Origin: Pseudomonas sp. ok272
GTDB taxonomy: Bacteria > Pseudomonadota > Gammaproteobacteria > Pseudomonadales > Pseudomonadaceae
Reading direction: 5' to 3'
DNA length: 64,000 nucleotides
Assembly (NCBI RefSeq): GCF_900109995.1
Contig: NZ_FOCB01000011.1
Coordinates: 69,133 to 133,132, forward strand
The translations under genes were made by a program, and so were the position numbers. How positions within the stretch are numbered: the first letter of the stretch is position 1; each line of letters begins with the position of its first letter. Below are positions 17,501 through 25,720 of the stretch, piece after piece. The notes below the pieces were generated by a model. The model was not told the DNA's origin, did not search any database, and was given only the letters and a program-made list of their open reading frames with translations.

Positions 17501-17628
17501 CCATGGGCGTAATGCGGCTCACTTAAGGGCGTCCCTATATCGAAGAAACACCGGTGACGAGCGAGATTGCTCGCCACCGGCTGTTTGAATGTCTAGATGA
17601 CCTTAAGTGAACAGCATTCGGCCATGGG
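17501..17628. repeat. MITE-like inverted repeat element (~128 bp)
   Basis: Imperfect terminal inverted repeats of 28 bases (17501-17528 and 17601-17628) whose inner 18 bases differ at two positions and end in CTTAAGG. Inside lies a second hairpin, CCGGTGACGAGC/GCTCGCCACCGG (17551-17580). The whole would fold into one long stem. No coding capacity. It could be a small non-autonomous transposable element or a strong bidirectional terminator between DUF2790 and ecotin. Confidence 0.55.
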
Positions 17629-17728
17629 CGGGGCCTAAGGCAACGGCAGAGCCCGCTCGGTTTGCATAACCCGAGCCACGCAGTAAGAATGTCCCGCTTA
17701 TCGACTTCACCACAAGCAAGGAGGCGTC

Positions 17729-18211
17729 ATGCGCTCATCTCCCCTCATTACCCTGACGACGCTACTGCTGGCCGGCCTATCGACCCAGGCGGGCGCGGCG
17801 AAACTGGAAGACATCGCCCCCTTCCCCAAGGCCGAAAGCGGCTTCACACGCCAAGTCATCCATCTCCCCCCCAAAGACCCCGAGTACAACTATCAGGTCG
17901 AGATTCTCGCCGGCAAAACCCTCGACGTGGACTGCAACCGCCCACGCCTGGGCGGCATACTGGAAGAAAAAAACCTGGAAGGCTGGGGTTATCCGTTTTA
18001 CCGACTGGACAAGGTCATCGGCCCAATGAGCACCCTGATGGCCTGTCCTGACAGCAAGCTCAAGCCGGACTTCGTGCCGGTCGTCGGCGATGGCTTCATG
18101 TTGCGCTACAACAGCAAGCTGCCGATTGTGCTCTACGTGCCCAAGGACATCGAGGTGCACTATCGCATCTGGTCGGCGGCCGAAGAGGTCGGCAAAGCCG
18201 TTCAAGAGTAG
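17729..18211 (+). CDS. eco: Ecotin, periplasmic serine protease inhibitor
   Basis: 160 residues with a signal peptide (cut near GAA/KLED) and AAGGAGG six bases before the ATG. The body matches ecotin through LEDIAPFPKAESGFTRQVIHL, DCNRPRLGG, LEGWGYPFYRLDKV and MLRYNSKLPIVLYVP. The reactive loop STLMACPD keeps the P1 methionine and the cysteine that pairs with DCN. Ecotin dimers block trypsin, chymotrypsin and elastase-type proteases and protect cells from host or predator proteases. Confidence 0.96.
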   Translation: MRSSPLITLTTLLLAGLSTQAGAAKLEDIAPFPKAESGFTRQVIHLPPKDPEYNYQVEILAGKTLDVDCNRPRLGGILEEKNLEGWGYPFYRLDKVIGPMSTLMACPDSKLKPDFVPVVGDGFMLRYNSKLPIVLYVPKDIEVHYRIWSAAEEVGKAVQE

Positions 18212-18256
18212 GTTCCCCGCTCGCCACCGCGGCCTTGCTGAATGCCCTCATCCGAG

Positions 18257-19270
18257 TCACGCCAGCGCGCCCCCCAAGGCGGCGCGTTCGGCGACGTAGC
18301 GCAAGCTGTCGAAGTTGATGTTGGCACCGGAATCAATCGCCACCAACGTCTGCCCACACACCCCGGTCTGCGCCACGTACTGCTTGATCCCGGCGACCGC
18401 CAGCGCCCCGGACGGCTCGGTGATCGATCGGGTGTCGTCGTAGATGTTCTTGATCGCCGCGCACAGTTCGTCATCGCTCACGGTCAGCACTTCATCGACA
18501 TAATCACGGCAGACCTGGAAGCCATAGGCGCCGATCTGCGCCACGGCGACCCCGTCGGCGAAGGTCCCCACGCTCGGCAACACCACCCGCTCCCCGGCGC
18601 GCAGCGCGGCTTGCAGGCAGGCCGAGTGCTCGGATTCGACACCGACAATGCGAATCTGCGGCCGCAGGTATTTGACGTAGGCGGCGATACCGGCAATCAG
18701 CCCGCCGCCGCCCACCGGAACGAAGATCGCGTCCAGCGGCCCCTGGTGCTGGCGCAGGATTTCCATGGCGACCGTGCCCTGGCCGGCAATCACGTCCGGG
18801 TCATCAAAGGGCGAAACAAAGGTGCGGCCGGTTTGCGCGGCCAGGTTTAGCGCGTATGCCAGCGCGAAAGGAAAACTCGCGCCGTGCAACACGGCGTCCG
18901 CACCACGGCTGCGAACACCGATCACTTTCAACTCTGGTGTCGACTCGGGCATGACGATAGTCGCCGCAATCCCCAATTCGCGCGCCGCCAGCGCCACACC
19001 CTGGGCGTGATTGCCGGCCGACGCCGTGACCACACCTCGAGCCTGTTGCTCAAGCGTGAGGTGGGCGAGCTTGTTGTAGGCGCCGCGGATCTTGAAGGAA
19101 AAGGTCGGTTGCAGGTCTTCACGCTTGAGCAGGACCTGATTGCCCAGCCTCTCGGACAACGCCGGTGCAGGCTGCAACGGCGTGCGCACCGCCAGTTCAT
19201 ACACAGGCGCGGCAAGGATCTTTTTCACGTAGTGCGCAAGCAGGGGCTGCCCGGCGGTGGGGGTATCCAT
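18257..19270 (-). CDS. ilvA: Threonine ammonia-lyase, catalytic-domain-only form
   Basis: 337 residues. The PLP lysine is K60 in FSFKIRGAYNKL and the phosphate loop is GGGGLIAGI; SAGNHAQGVA is the substrate loop. It deaminates threonine to 2-oxobutanoate for isoleucine synthesis. The protein stops at FDSLRYVAERAALGGALA, exactly where biosynthetic IlvA (about 500 residues) goes on into two ACT-like regulatory domains, so isoleucine feedback is probably absent. The ATG at 19268-19270 follows AGGAG. Control seems to act instead through the attenuator upstream. Confidence 0.9.
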   Translation of the reverse strand: MDTPTAGQPLLAHYVKKILAAPVYELAVRTPLQPAPALSERLGNQVLLKREDLQPTFSFKIRGAYNKLAHLTLEQQARGVVTASAGNHAQGVALAARELGIAATIVMPESTPELKVIGVRSRGADAVLHGASFPFALAYALNLAAQTGRTFVSPFDDPDVIAGQGTVAMEILRQHQGPLDAIFVPVGGGGLIAGIAAYVKYLRPQIRIVGVESEHSACLQAALRAGERVVLPSVGTFADGVAVAQIGAYGFQVCRDYVDEVLTVSDDELCAAIKNIYDDTRSITEPSGALAVAGIKQYVAQTGVCGQTLVAIDSGANINFDSLRYVAERAALGGALA

Positions 19271-19315
19271 AATCGTCTCCTGGCGGTGTTCAGGGCCCAA
19301 GAGACAGAGAAACAA

Positions 19316-19336
19316 AACCCGCCTCTAGGGCGGGTT
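19316..19336 (-). terminator. Attenuator terminator hairpin ahead of ilvA
   Basis: Perfect stem AACCCGCC/GGCGGGTT with a five-base loop, followed on the minus strand by TTGTTTCTC. It lies 46 bases before the ilvA ATG, inside its leader, not after a gene. Its 5' arm can instead pair with GGCGGGCT of the leader (19354-19361), and that segment can pair with CCGCCA (19371-19376): a classic 1:2, 2:3, 3:4 set. Confidence 0.7.
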
Positions 19337-19347
19337 CGGTGCAGCCG

Positions 19348-19416
19348 TCAGCTAGCCCGCCAATAAGGAATGGCGGTAATAATGCTTGGCTGGCGGCGCG
19401 ATACGGTGAACGTCAT
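19348..19416 (-). CDS. Putative ilvA leader peptide (Thr/Ile-rich, 22 residues)
   Basis: Frame ATG...TGA encoding MTFTVSRRQPSIITAIPYWRAS. It has three Thr and three Ile codons, five of these six in the order T-T-I-I-T-I with the I-I-T-A-I run just before the pause hairpin, as in thr/ilv leader peptides. No ribosome site precedes the ATG, but a promoter with TTGACT (19446-19451), a 17-base spacer and TAACGT (19423-19428) would start RNA at or next to the A of the ATG, giving a leaderless message. Inferred, not demonstrated. Confidence 0.5.
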   Translation of the reverse strand: MTFTVSRRQPSIITAIPYWRAS

Positions 19417-19495
19417 GGCTGGACGTTAGCCGCACGCTGATGGCAAGTCAATGGCCAGTTCATCACCGCGCCCACCCTCGCCGCTTGAAGCAACG

Positions 19496-20644
19496 TCACT
19501 TCAGGCCAACCCTGTACACGCCGCCATCGTCTGCATCGGTGAGCACGTACACGTAACCATCCGGGCCCTGCCGCACATCGCGAATACGCGCCTTGAGTTC
19601 ACCCAGCAAGCGTTCTTCATGGACGACCTGATCGCCGTCAAGTTGCAGGCGGATCAACTCCTGGCTGGCCAAGGCGCCAATGAACAGGTTGTGCTGCCAG
19701 GCCTTGAAACGATCGCCGTCGTAGAATGCCATGCCGCTGATGCCCGGCGACCGCTCCCAGACATGGTGCGGCTCAGCCATACCGGCGACGCGCTGGCCCA
19801 AGGCTTCCGGGATCGCCAGCCCCGAATAGTTGACGCCGTGGGTCGCCAGCGGCCAGCCGTAGTTTTGCCCGCGCTCGATGATATTGATTTCATCGCCGCC
19901 CTTGGGGCCGTGCTCGCTCTCCCACAGCGTCCCCGTCCACGGATTGAGCGCCGCGCCCTGGGGGTTGCGCTGGCCGTAGGACCAGATTTCCGGGCGCACG
20001 CCGGCTTGGGCGACAAACGGGTTGTCATCCGGCACCTTGCCATCCGGGTAGATCCGTACAATCTTGCCTTGTAGCTTGTCCAGGTCCTGGGCGGTCTCGC
20101 GTACGTTGTTTTCACCCAGGGTGATAAACAGATAGCCGTCGCGATCGAACACCAACCGCGAGCCAAAGTGATTACTCGTCGAGAGCTTGGGTTCCTGGCG
20201 GAAGATCACCTTGAAATCCACCAACGCGCTCAGATCGTCGGCCAGTCGACCACGGCCCACTGCCGTGCCCGCCTTGCCATCCTCACCACCGCCTTCGGCA
20301 TACGACAGGTAAACCATGCGGTCGGCCTTGAAGTCCGGTGACAACGCGACATCGAGCAGACCACCCTGGCCCTTGGCCCAGACCTTCGGCACGCCACCCA
20401 GCGCAGCGGACAATCGGCCATCGGCGCTGACCCACCGCAGATTGCCCGGCCGCTCGGTGACCAGCATGCCCTGCCGATCCGGAAGAAACGCCAGGGCCCA
20501 GGGATGATCCAGGCCGCTGACGATGCGGGTCACCTCAAGCGTGCCCTGTTCACTTTGCAGGTGTTGAGTTTGCGCCGCCCACACGGGTAACGCAGCGCTC
20601 AGAACAGTGGCGCAGAAGGTGGCCAACAGTGTTTTACGCCGCAT
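19496..20644 (-). CDS. PQQ-dependent aldose sugar dehydrogenase (YliI/Asd type)
   Basis: 382 residues from the ATG at 20642-20644 with GGAA upstream; signal peptide MRRKTLLATFCATVLSAAL cut near VWA/AQ. The six-bladed propeller of the soluble-glucose-dehydrogenase family is seen in VSGLDHPWALAFLPD, GGLLDVALSPDF, SYGQRNPQGAALNPWTG, ESEHGPKGGDEIN and GIAGM-like GISGMAFYDG. These proteins oxidise aldose sugars in the periplasm using PQQ. Convergent side faces the ilvA promoter region. Confidence 0.88.
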   Translation of the reverse strand: MRRKTLLATFCATVLSAALPVWAAQTQHLQSEQGTLEVTRIVSGLDHPWALAFLPDRQGMLVTERPGNLRWVSADGRLSAALGGVPKVWAKGQGGLLDVALSPDFKADRMVYLSYAEGGGEDGKAGTAVGRGRLADDLSALVDFKVIFRQEPKLSTSNHFGSRLVFDRDGYLFITLGENNVRETAQDLDKLQGKIVRIYPDGKVPDDNPFVAQAGVRPEIWSYGQRNPQGAALNPWTGTLWESEHGPKGGDEINIIERGQNYGWPLATHGVNYSGLAIPEALGQRVAGMAEPHHVWERSPGISGMAFYDGDRFKAWQHNLFIGALASQELIRLQLDGDQVVHEERLLGELKARIRDVRQGPDGYVYVLTDADDGGVYRVGLK

Positions 20645-20695
20645 GCAGCATTCCTTTTGTTCGTCCCGTTGCAAGCCAACCTGAATCAACGCCGT

Positions 20696-21073
20696 TCACC
20701 GGGTGTTGGTGCCCGAGTCCCTGCTCGGTGGCGTGGGTAAGGTATCCGACTGGATCGTGCCGGCTGGAGTTCCGGGGCGCGGATAACCGTTGCCGATGCC
20801 GCCGTTCTCCACGGTCGGCGTCCGGGGAACAGGCAGGGTGCTGGGTCCGCGAATGACCGGCGTGCTGGGCTGGGTGCCCTGCATGCTGTTGGGATTGATC
20901 CGCCGAATGGGGCTGTTGTAGGGATTGGCCGTGTTGCCCGGCAGGTTCTGCGCCAACAGCATCGACGGCTCGCCCACGGCTGCTAGCATGCCGAGATCGG
21001 CGCTGGCCTGGGTCAAGGTGCCCAGCACGCCGCTCAAGGCCAGCGCGGAGCAGCCAAGCATCAACCGGTTCAT
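20696..21073 (-). CDS. Small exported Pro/Asn-rich protein, unknown
   Basis: 125 residues from an ATG with GGAGGA upstream; N-terminus MNRLMLGCSALALSGVLGTL is a signal peptide. The rest is low-complexity: NPYNSPIRRINPNS, STPVIRGPSTLPVPRTPTVE, GNGYPRPGTPAG. Probably disordered in the periplasm. It could form a two-gene unit with the downstream sugar dehydrogenase (51 bp gap). Family not recognised. Confidence 0.65.
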   Translation of the reverse strand: MNRLMLGCSALALSGVLGTLTQASADLGMLAAVGEPSMLLAQNLPGNTANPYNSPIRRINPNSMQGTQPSTPVIRGPSTLPVPRTPTVENGGIGNGYPRPGTPAGTIQSDTLPTPPSRDSGTNTR

Positions 21074-21229
21074 GATGGAGTTCCTCCAACGCATGCAGAT
21101 AGGGAGTCTTGGCACACACGCTACGCCCATGGCTGGCCGCTGTGAAGGAAATACTCCCTGTTTACACAACCCTTACCCCGCGCAGGAAAAACGCTCTGCC
21201 GGCCCGCTACCTGACGAGTCCAGCCACCC

Positions 21230-22141
21230 TCACAGCAGCACGATCACCGCCAACACAGCGCTGACGATCGTCCACTTTTCCAGGTAGTAACGCGTGCGAT
21301 TGCGCTTTTTCAGCGCCTTGCCACGCAGGCGAATCCTGTACAGCCTGGCGAAAGCCCGGTTCAAGCCGCCGGTCCTGTCGCCCCCATCGTTCGGCGCGCC
21401 GGCAGCCGCCATGACGTTGCGGCTGAACCAACCATTGAACGCACTCGCCCAGCGGTACTTCAGCGGTCGTTCGACATCGCAGAACAGGATGATGCGATTC
21501 TGCGCGGTGGTGTTTTCGGCGTAGTGAATGTAGGTCTCGTCGAACATCACCGCCTCGCCGTCCCGCCAATGGTAGCGCTCGCCATCGACCTCGATGTAGC
21601 AGCCCTCATCGTTGGGCGTCTCCAGGCCCAAGTGGTAGCGGTAGGAGCCGGCATAGGGGTCGCGGTGGCGCACCAGCCTGGCGCCCGGCGGCAGCTCGGC
21701 GAACATCGCCGCCTTGATCGAACCAATGCCCTGCAGCAGTTCGGTGGTACGGGGGCACAACCTGGTCGCCGAGGGGTGACTCTCGCCGTACCACTTCAGG
21801 TAGAAGCGCTTCCAGCCCGTCTTGAAAAACGAGTTGAAGCCCACGTCGTCGTACTGCTCCGAGCGCTTGATCTCCCCTGCCCGCAGCAGGTTCTGGCCTT
21901 CGGCGCGAATGTCCTGCCAATGGGCCTGCAAGGGGCTCAAGTCAGGGAAGTCGGCAGGATCGAGGTAAGGTTTGTTGGGGATCTTCGAGAACAGATAGAG
22001 AAAGCAGTTGATCGGTGCGAGAAACGTCGAGTGGTCGCCCAACTGGCGCCCCACCTTGTGCCGTACGCGGCCGCGCAGGTGCACATAGGTGATGGATAGC
22101 AGGTAAAGGGCAACAATGATCAGCTTCAAGGTAGTCGTCAC
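21230..22141 (-). CDS. lpxO: Lipid A 2-hydroxylase LpxO
   Basis: 303 residues of the aspartyl/asparaginyl beta-hydroxylase fold: Fe ligands in VRHRDPYAGSYRYHLGL (H-x-D) and YIHYAENTT (H), then R-I-I-L-F. Hydrophobic segments at both ends (LIIVALYLLSITYVH; IVSAVLAVIVLL) anchor it in the inner membrane, as in LpxO. The enzyme adds a 2-hydroxyl to a secondary acyl chain of lipid A with O2 and 2-oxoglutarate. The start used is a GTG at 22139-22141; a TTG four codons later is equally possible, as neither has a clear ribosome site. Confidence 0.88.
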   Translation of the reverse strand: MTTTLKLIIVALYLLSITYVHLRGRVRHKVGRQLGDHSTFLAPINCFLYLFSKIPNKPYLDPADFPDLSPLQAHWQDIRAEGQNLLRAGEIKRSEQYDDVGFNSFFKTGWKRFYLKWYGESHPSATRLCPRTTELLQGIGSIKAAMFAELPPGARLVRHRDPYAGSYRYHLGLETPNDEGCYIEVDGERYHWRDGEAVMFDETYIHYAENTTAQNRIILFCDVERPLKYRWASAFNGWFSRNVMAAAGAPNDGGDRTGGLNRAFARLYRIRLRGKALKKRNRTRYYLEKWTIVSAVLAVIVLL

Positions 22142-22386
22142 ACGTCAGAAAAAGTACATGCTGCGCGCCGAGGGGCTGATATGAGCGCAACGTCTGAAAT
22201 TCAACGGATGGCCCCAAGCACGAAAGTAGCTCATGGCCATTGCGCGACATTCTAGTCACATTTTGTAATCAATGGTGAACCTGCAATTGTGAAAAGCGTC
22301 TGCGTGGTTCTTCAGTGCACGGGTCTGTTCTCGGCGCTCAACTCCGGGCACCATGGCACATCTCCTGTTCATGGAAGACCGCGCCA

Positions 22387-23694
22387 ATGACGCCCGCCGC
22401 CCGTTTCACCCTCGCCCTGCTCGCCACCCTGACCGCGGCCACCGCCGGCGCTACGACTTACCCCGATGCTGCCGCCAGCGACCCGGCGACGCTGGGCTGG
22501 ATGGTTGGCTCGCCCCCCCCGGCCGATCGCATCATTCGATTCGCCGATGGCAGCTACTTCAAGTTCCCGCAGATGCGCTGGAGCGTCTCGCACTTTCGCC
22601 AACTGATGCCCACCCTGAACGTCTCCCGAGGGCTCGGGGCGCCTGGCGTATTGGTTCAGTCACCGGACACGCAGATCAATGGGCTGGCCTTCACGCCCCT
22701 GGGCACAAAGCAGTCGATGACCTGGGAACAGTCGCTGCCCGCCACCTACACCGATGGGATTATCGTGCTGCATCGCGGCAACGTGGTCTATGAACGCTAT
22801 TTCGGGGTGCTGAAGGATGATGGCCAGCACGCCGCGATGTCCGTCACCAAGTCGCTGGTGGGGACCCTGGGCGCGACGCTGGTGGCCGAAGGCAAGATCG
22901 ACCCCAACAAGCGTGTTGCCGACTACGTGCCGGAACTGGCCCAGTCAGCCTTTGGCAATGCCACCGTGCGCCAGGTGCTGGACATGACCACCGGCCTTAA
23001 ATACAGCGAAGACTATGCCGACCCGAACGCCGAGGTTTGGGCCCACGCCAACGCCGGCAGCCCACTGCCAAAACCCAAGGACTACACCGGCCCGCGCAGC
23101 TACTACGAGTTCCTACAGACGGTGCAACCCTTGGGGCACCATGGCGAGTCCTTTGGCTACAAGACCATCAACACCGACGTACTGGGCTGGGTGATTGCGC
23201 GCGTCACTGGGCAGAACGTCGCCGAACTGCTCTCACAGCGGATCTGGAGTCGCCTGGGTGCCGAGCAGGATGCCTATTTCACCGTCGATTCAATCGGTAC
23301 GCCATTTGCCGGCGGCGGCCTGAACGCCGGCCTGCGGGACATGGCGCGTTTCGGCGAGATGCTACGCAACGACGGCACGTTCAACGGCCAGCAGATCGTG
23401 CCCAAGGCGGTGGTCGACGACATTCGGAGGGGTGGTGACAAGGCCGCCTTCGCCAAGGCCGGTTACGGACTGCTGCAAGGCTTCAGCTATCGCAACATGT
23501 GGTGGGTCAGCCATAACCCGGACGACGCGTTCATGGCCCGCGGTGTCCATGGCCAAAGCATCTATATCGATCCCAAGGCCGAGATGGTGATCGTGCGTTT
23601 CGCCTCGAACCCGGTGGCCGCCAACGCGGCCAACGACCCGATCACCCTGCCGGCGTTCGCTGCCCTGGCCCAGCACCTGAAAAAGCAACCCTAA
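22387..23694 (+). CDS. Exported serine hydrolase of the beta-lactamase / NylB family
   Basis: 435 residues from ATG 22387 with signal peptide MTPAARFTLALLATLTAATAG. Catalytic serine and lysine are in MSVTKSLVG (S-x-x-K); FGYKTINTDVLGWVIARVTG provides the tyrosine region. The third motif, KTG in class C enzymes, is HGQS (GVHGQSIYIDP), as in 6-aminohexanoate-dimer hydrolase and esterase EstB relatives. It is therefore more likely an amidase/esterase than a drug-hydrolysing lactamase. Substrate unknown. Confidence 0.82.
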   Translation: MTPAARFTLALLATLTAATAGATTYPDAAASDPATLGWMVGSPPPADRIIRFADGSYFKFPQMRWSVSHFRQLMPTLNVSRGLGAPGVLVQSPDTQINGLAFTPLGTKQSMTWEQSLPATYTDGIIVLHRGNVVYERYFGVLKDDGQHAAMSVTKSLVGTLGATLVAEGKIDPNKRVADYVPELAQSAFGNATVRQVLDMTTGLKYSEDYADPNAEVWAHANAGSPLPKPKDYTGPRSYYEFLQTVQPLGHHGESFGYKTINTDVLGWVIARVTGQNVAELLSQRIWSRLGAEQDAYFTVDSIGTPFAGGGLNAGLRDMARFGEMLRNDGTFNGQQIVPKAVVDDIRRGGDKAAFAKAGYGLLQGFSYRNMWWVSHNPDDAFMARGVHGQSIYIDPKAEMVIVRFASNPVAANAANDPITLPAFAALAQHLKKQP

Positions 23695-23731
23695 GGCGCC
23701 GCAGCGACCGCGCCCTGGCCCCAAAATGAAA

Positions 23732-23762
23732 AAACCCTGCGCAGTTACTGGCAGGGTTTCTC
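23732..23762. terminator. Bidirectional intrinsic terminator
   Basis: Perfect 9-bp stem AAACCCTGC/GCAGGGTTT with a 10-base loop, flanked by A-rich sequence on the left and TTCTC on the right. It serves the serine hydrolase gene (plus) and possibly the lipoprotein gene (minus), which converge here. Confidence 0.8.
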
Positions 23763-23831
23763 GCTGATTCGGAACACCACGATAATCCTCGAATGAATAA
23801 AGAGGGTTACCGCTGCATCAGGTTTAGCGAA

Positions 23832-24122
23832 TTAATTGCTAAACAGCCCACGAATAGTGCTGCGCACAGCGCTGCCAGCTTCCGATTTCACCGAGTCGCT
23901 GGCAGTTTTAACCATATCACCTACGAATGACGGCTCTGCTGGCGCAGCAGTCGTGGCGACTTGATTGGTGGCAGGTGCTTGCGTTGCGTCTTGAGTCGCG
24001 ACGACTTGAGGCTGTGCCTGAGTCGGTGCGGCTGGCGCCATGCCAGTTGCGTGCTGGAGTTCCGCACAGCCTGTCAACGCCAAAGCCATAGTGACTGCTG
24101 CAAGGCAAGTTGTCTTTTTCAT
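23832..24122 (-). CDS. Small Ala/Gln/Thr-rich lipoprotein
   Basis: 96 residues from MKKTTCLAAVTMALALTGC; the lipobox ALTGC gives a lipidated cysteine at about 19. The linker is Pro/Ala/Gln/Thr-rich and likely extended, followed by a short amphipathic helix (VGDMVKTASDSVKSEAGSAVRSTIRGLF). Location is probably the outer membrane. Function unknown. Confidence 0.7.
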   Translation of the reverse strand: MKKTTCLAAVTMALALTGCAELQHATGMAPAAPTQAQPQVVATQDATQAPATNQVATTAAPAEPSFVGDMVKTASDSVKSEAGSAVRSTIRGLFSN

Positions 24123-24359
24123 AGTCCGTTTCTCGCGAGTGAGGTCCATAGTTGTATCGCCCGACGAACGGCGATTGCGCCATCATACGAAACCAAAATG
24201 ATATTGCAATGCCACCTATCGATAATTTCAACTCATCCGCGTACAAAAAACATCACGGGCACACCGCCAACTCAACCGGATTGCGACAGCACAACGCGCA
24301 ACTTCGAGGCCTGAAACACCCGGCGTAACGAGCGTCTGCGGCCTCATCGTGGCCTGGCT

Positions 24360-25055
24360 TCAAGCCAGCAATTGCGTGATCCACCGGGCCTGTCGGGCGA
24401 CGTCCTGCACTTTGTCTTCGGGCACCGCTTGCCGTGCCTGGGCGAAGTTGGCCAGGGTCTTGTGCTTCTCGCGCAGGATGCGCTGCCACTTGCCCAGGAA
24501 CGCTGGGCTGCGTGCCTGCATCTGCAGCGGGCCGAAGTACAACTGCTCGGCGGTGTACTGCACCGGTCCGATACGCTCGGCGACGATGATTTCGTAGTAA
24601 AACCGGTTTTCCCGCAGTATTTCCTCGCAGAGGATGCCGTAGCCATTGTCCATCAGCCATTGGCGCAGTGGCTGCTCGCCGCCGTTGGGCTGCAGGATCA
24701 AGCGCTCGCGGCCGCTCAAGCGCGCCTTGTCGCTGTCGAGGATGTCGCGGATCGTCTCGCCGCCCATGCCACAGATGCTGATCGCCGTGATCCCGTCTTG
24801 CGGTTCGATCGCCGCCAGGCCGTTGGCCAGGCGCACGGTGATCCGCGCAGACAGTTCATTGTCGCGCACGGTGCGTTCAGCCGCGTGGAACGGCGTCATC
24901 GCCACCTCACCGGCCACCGCCGCCGTGATCGCACCACGGCGCATCAACGCCACCGGCAAATAGCCGTGGTCCGAGCCGATATCGGCCAGGCGCGCACCCG
25001 CTGGCACATGCGCCGCCACGCGCTCCAGGCGCATGGACAATGTCTGTTCGTTCAA
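24360..25055 (-). CDS. trmK: tRNA (adenine-N1)-methyltransferase, TrmK family
   Basis: 231 residues if it begins at the TTG at 25053-25055, which has AAGGA eight bases upstream and gives the family-typical start (M)NEQTLSMRLERVAAHVP. The SAM site is LADIGSDHGYLPVALM, and ISICGMGGETI plus LILQPNGGEQPLRQWL are the COG2384 motifs. TrmK methylates A22 of tRNAs in Bacillus; the Pseudomonas target has not been tested as far as I know. Confidence 0.85.
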   Translation of the reverse strand: MNEQTLSMRLERVAAHVPAGARLADIGSDHGYLPVALMRRGAITAAVAGEVAMTPFHAAERTVRDNELSARITVRLANGLAAIEPQDGITAISICGMGGETIRDILDSDKARLSGRERLILQPNGGEQPLRQWLMDNGYGILCEEILRENRFYYEIIVAERIGPVQYTAEQLYFGPLQMQARSPAFLGKWQRILREKHKTLANFAQARQAVPEDKVQDVARQARWITQLLA

Positions 25056-25220
25056 CTGCAGTTCCTTTTCACCACGGATAGCGCGTACCACCGGTATGTG
25101 TTCGCGCGGCGCATGATGCGGGGTGAAGGAGGCAGGGTAAAGACGCCGGCGACGATTGCGGGGTTGACGCCTCCGGCCACTGCGTCACCGGGAACACAGG
25201 ACAATTTGAGCGTGGACGGC

Positions 25221-25465
25221 CTGAGGACGCTGGCGACTCGTTATCGTCCACCGTACAACTGCCGCCGTACTTATGCGACAATGCGCGCAATTGTCTGGCA
25301 TGAATCCCGCATTTAATCGCACAACAGCTTGGACACAGCGTCCAGATGCTGCTCTGGACTTATGCGCGCTGGTTGAACTCAAGTGGTGACCGGGGGGAAA
25401 TGGACACGCTCCAAAATGCCCCAGGAATGGCCAAAGCCCAAAAAGCGCAGCTCGCAACCCATTGA
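25221..25465 (+). pseudogene. Tyrosine integrase C-terminal remnant with two frameshifts
   Basis: Three frames in turn rebuild the end of a phage integrase: LRTLATRYRPPYNCRRTYATM (R-x-x-R/H box, 25221-25283), then SGMNPAF (about 25294-25314), then IAQQLGHSVQMLLWTYARWL (25316 onward) with the GH and the catalytic tyrosine in W-T-Y-A-R, ending at a TGA at 25463-25465. One extra base before ATC at 25316 and another indel near 25285 break the frame. No N-terminal part is found. This is the scar of a lost element next to trmK. Confidence 0.75.
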
Positions 25466-25720
25466 TAGGTAAAGTAATTGATCTCCACAGCTAACATCAC
25501 GATGCGCTATAAAACGCATTCAAATGATTGCTGGTGATCAGTATTTACTGGGCGAAATCATCGTGAGTAATCACCGATAACGCACGAAAATACACCCGTT
25601 GGTCCCAGGGTTGGTCCCAGCGGGAAGTTTTTGACCCATACCGAAACTGCATACCCTCCCCCGACGTCCTGCTGACGAAAAAACTGACTGCTACGCTGAA
25701 ATCTCCACGGAGAATTCACA
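25466..25720. other. Scar region after integrase remnant, no gene seen
   Basis: The sequence holds a tandem TTGGTCCCAG pair at about 25599-25621, often found near the 3' ends of phage integrase genes, and AT-rich stretches with the promoter for the small gene at 25721. I see no coding sequence. Confidence 0.5.

Noticed and set aside
24372..25316. Long plus-strand open frame
   Set aside because: It is the antisense of trmK; only its last ~95 bases match integrase sequence, which is listed as a pseudogene.
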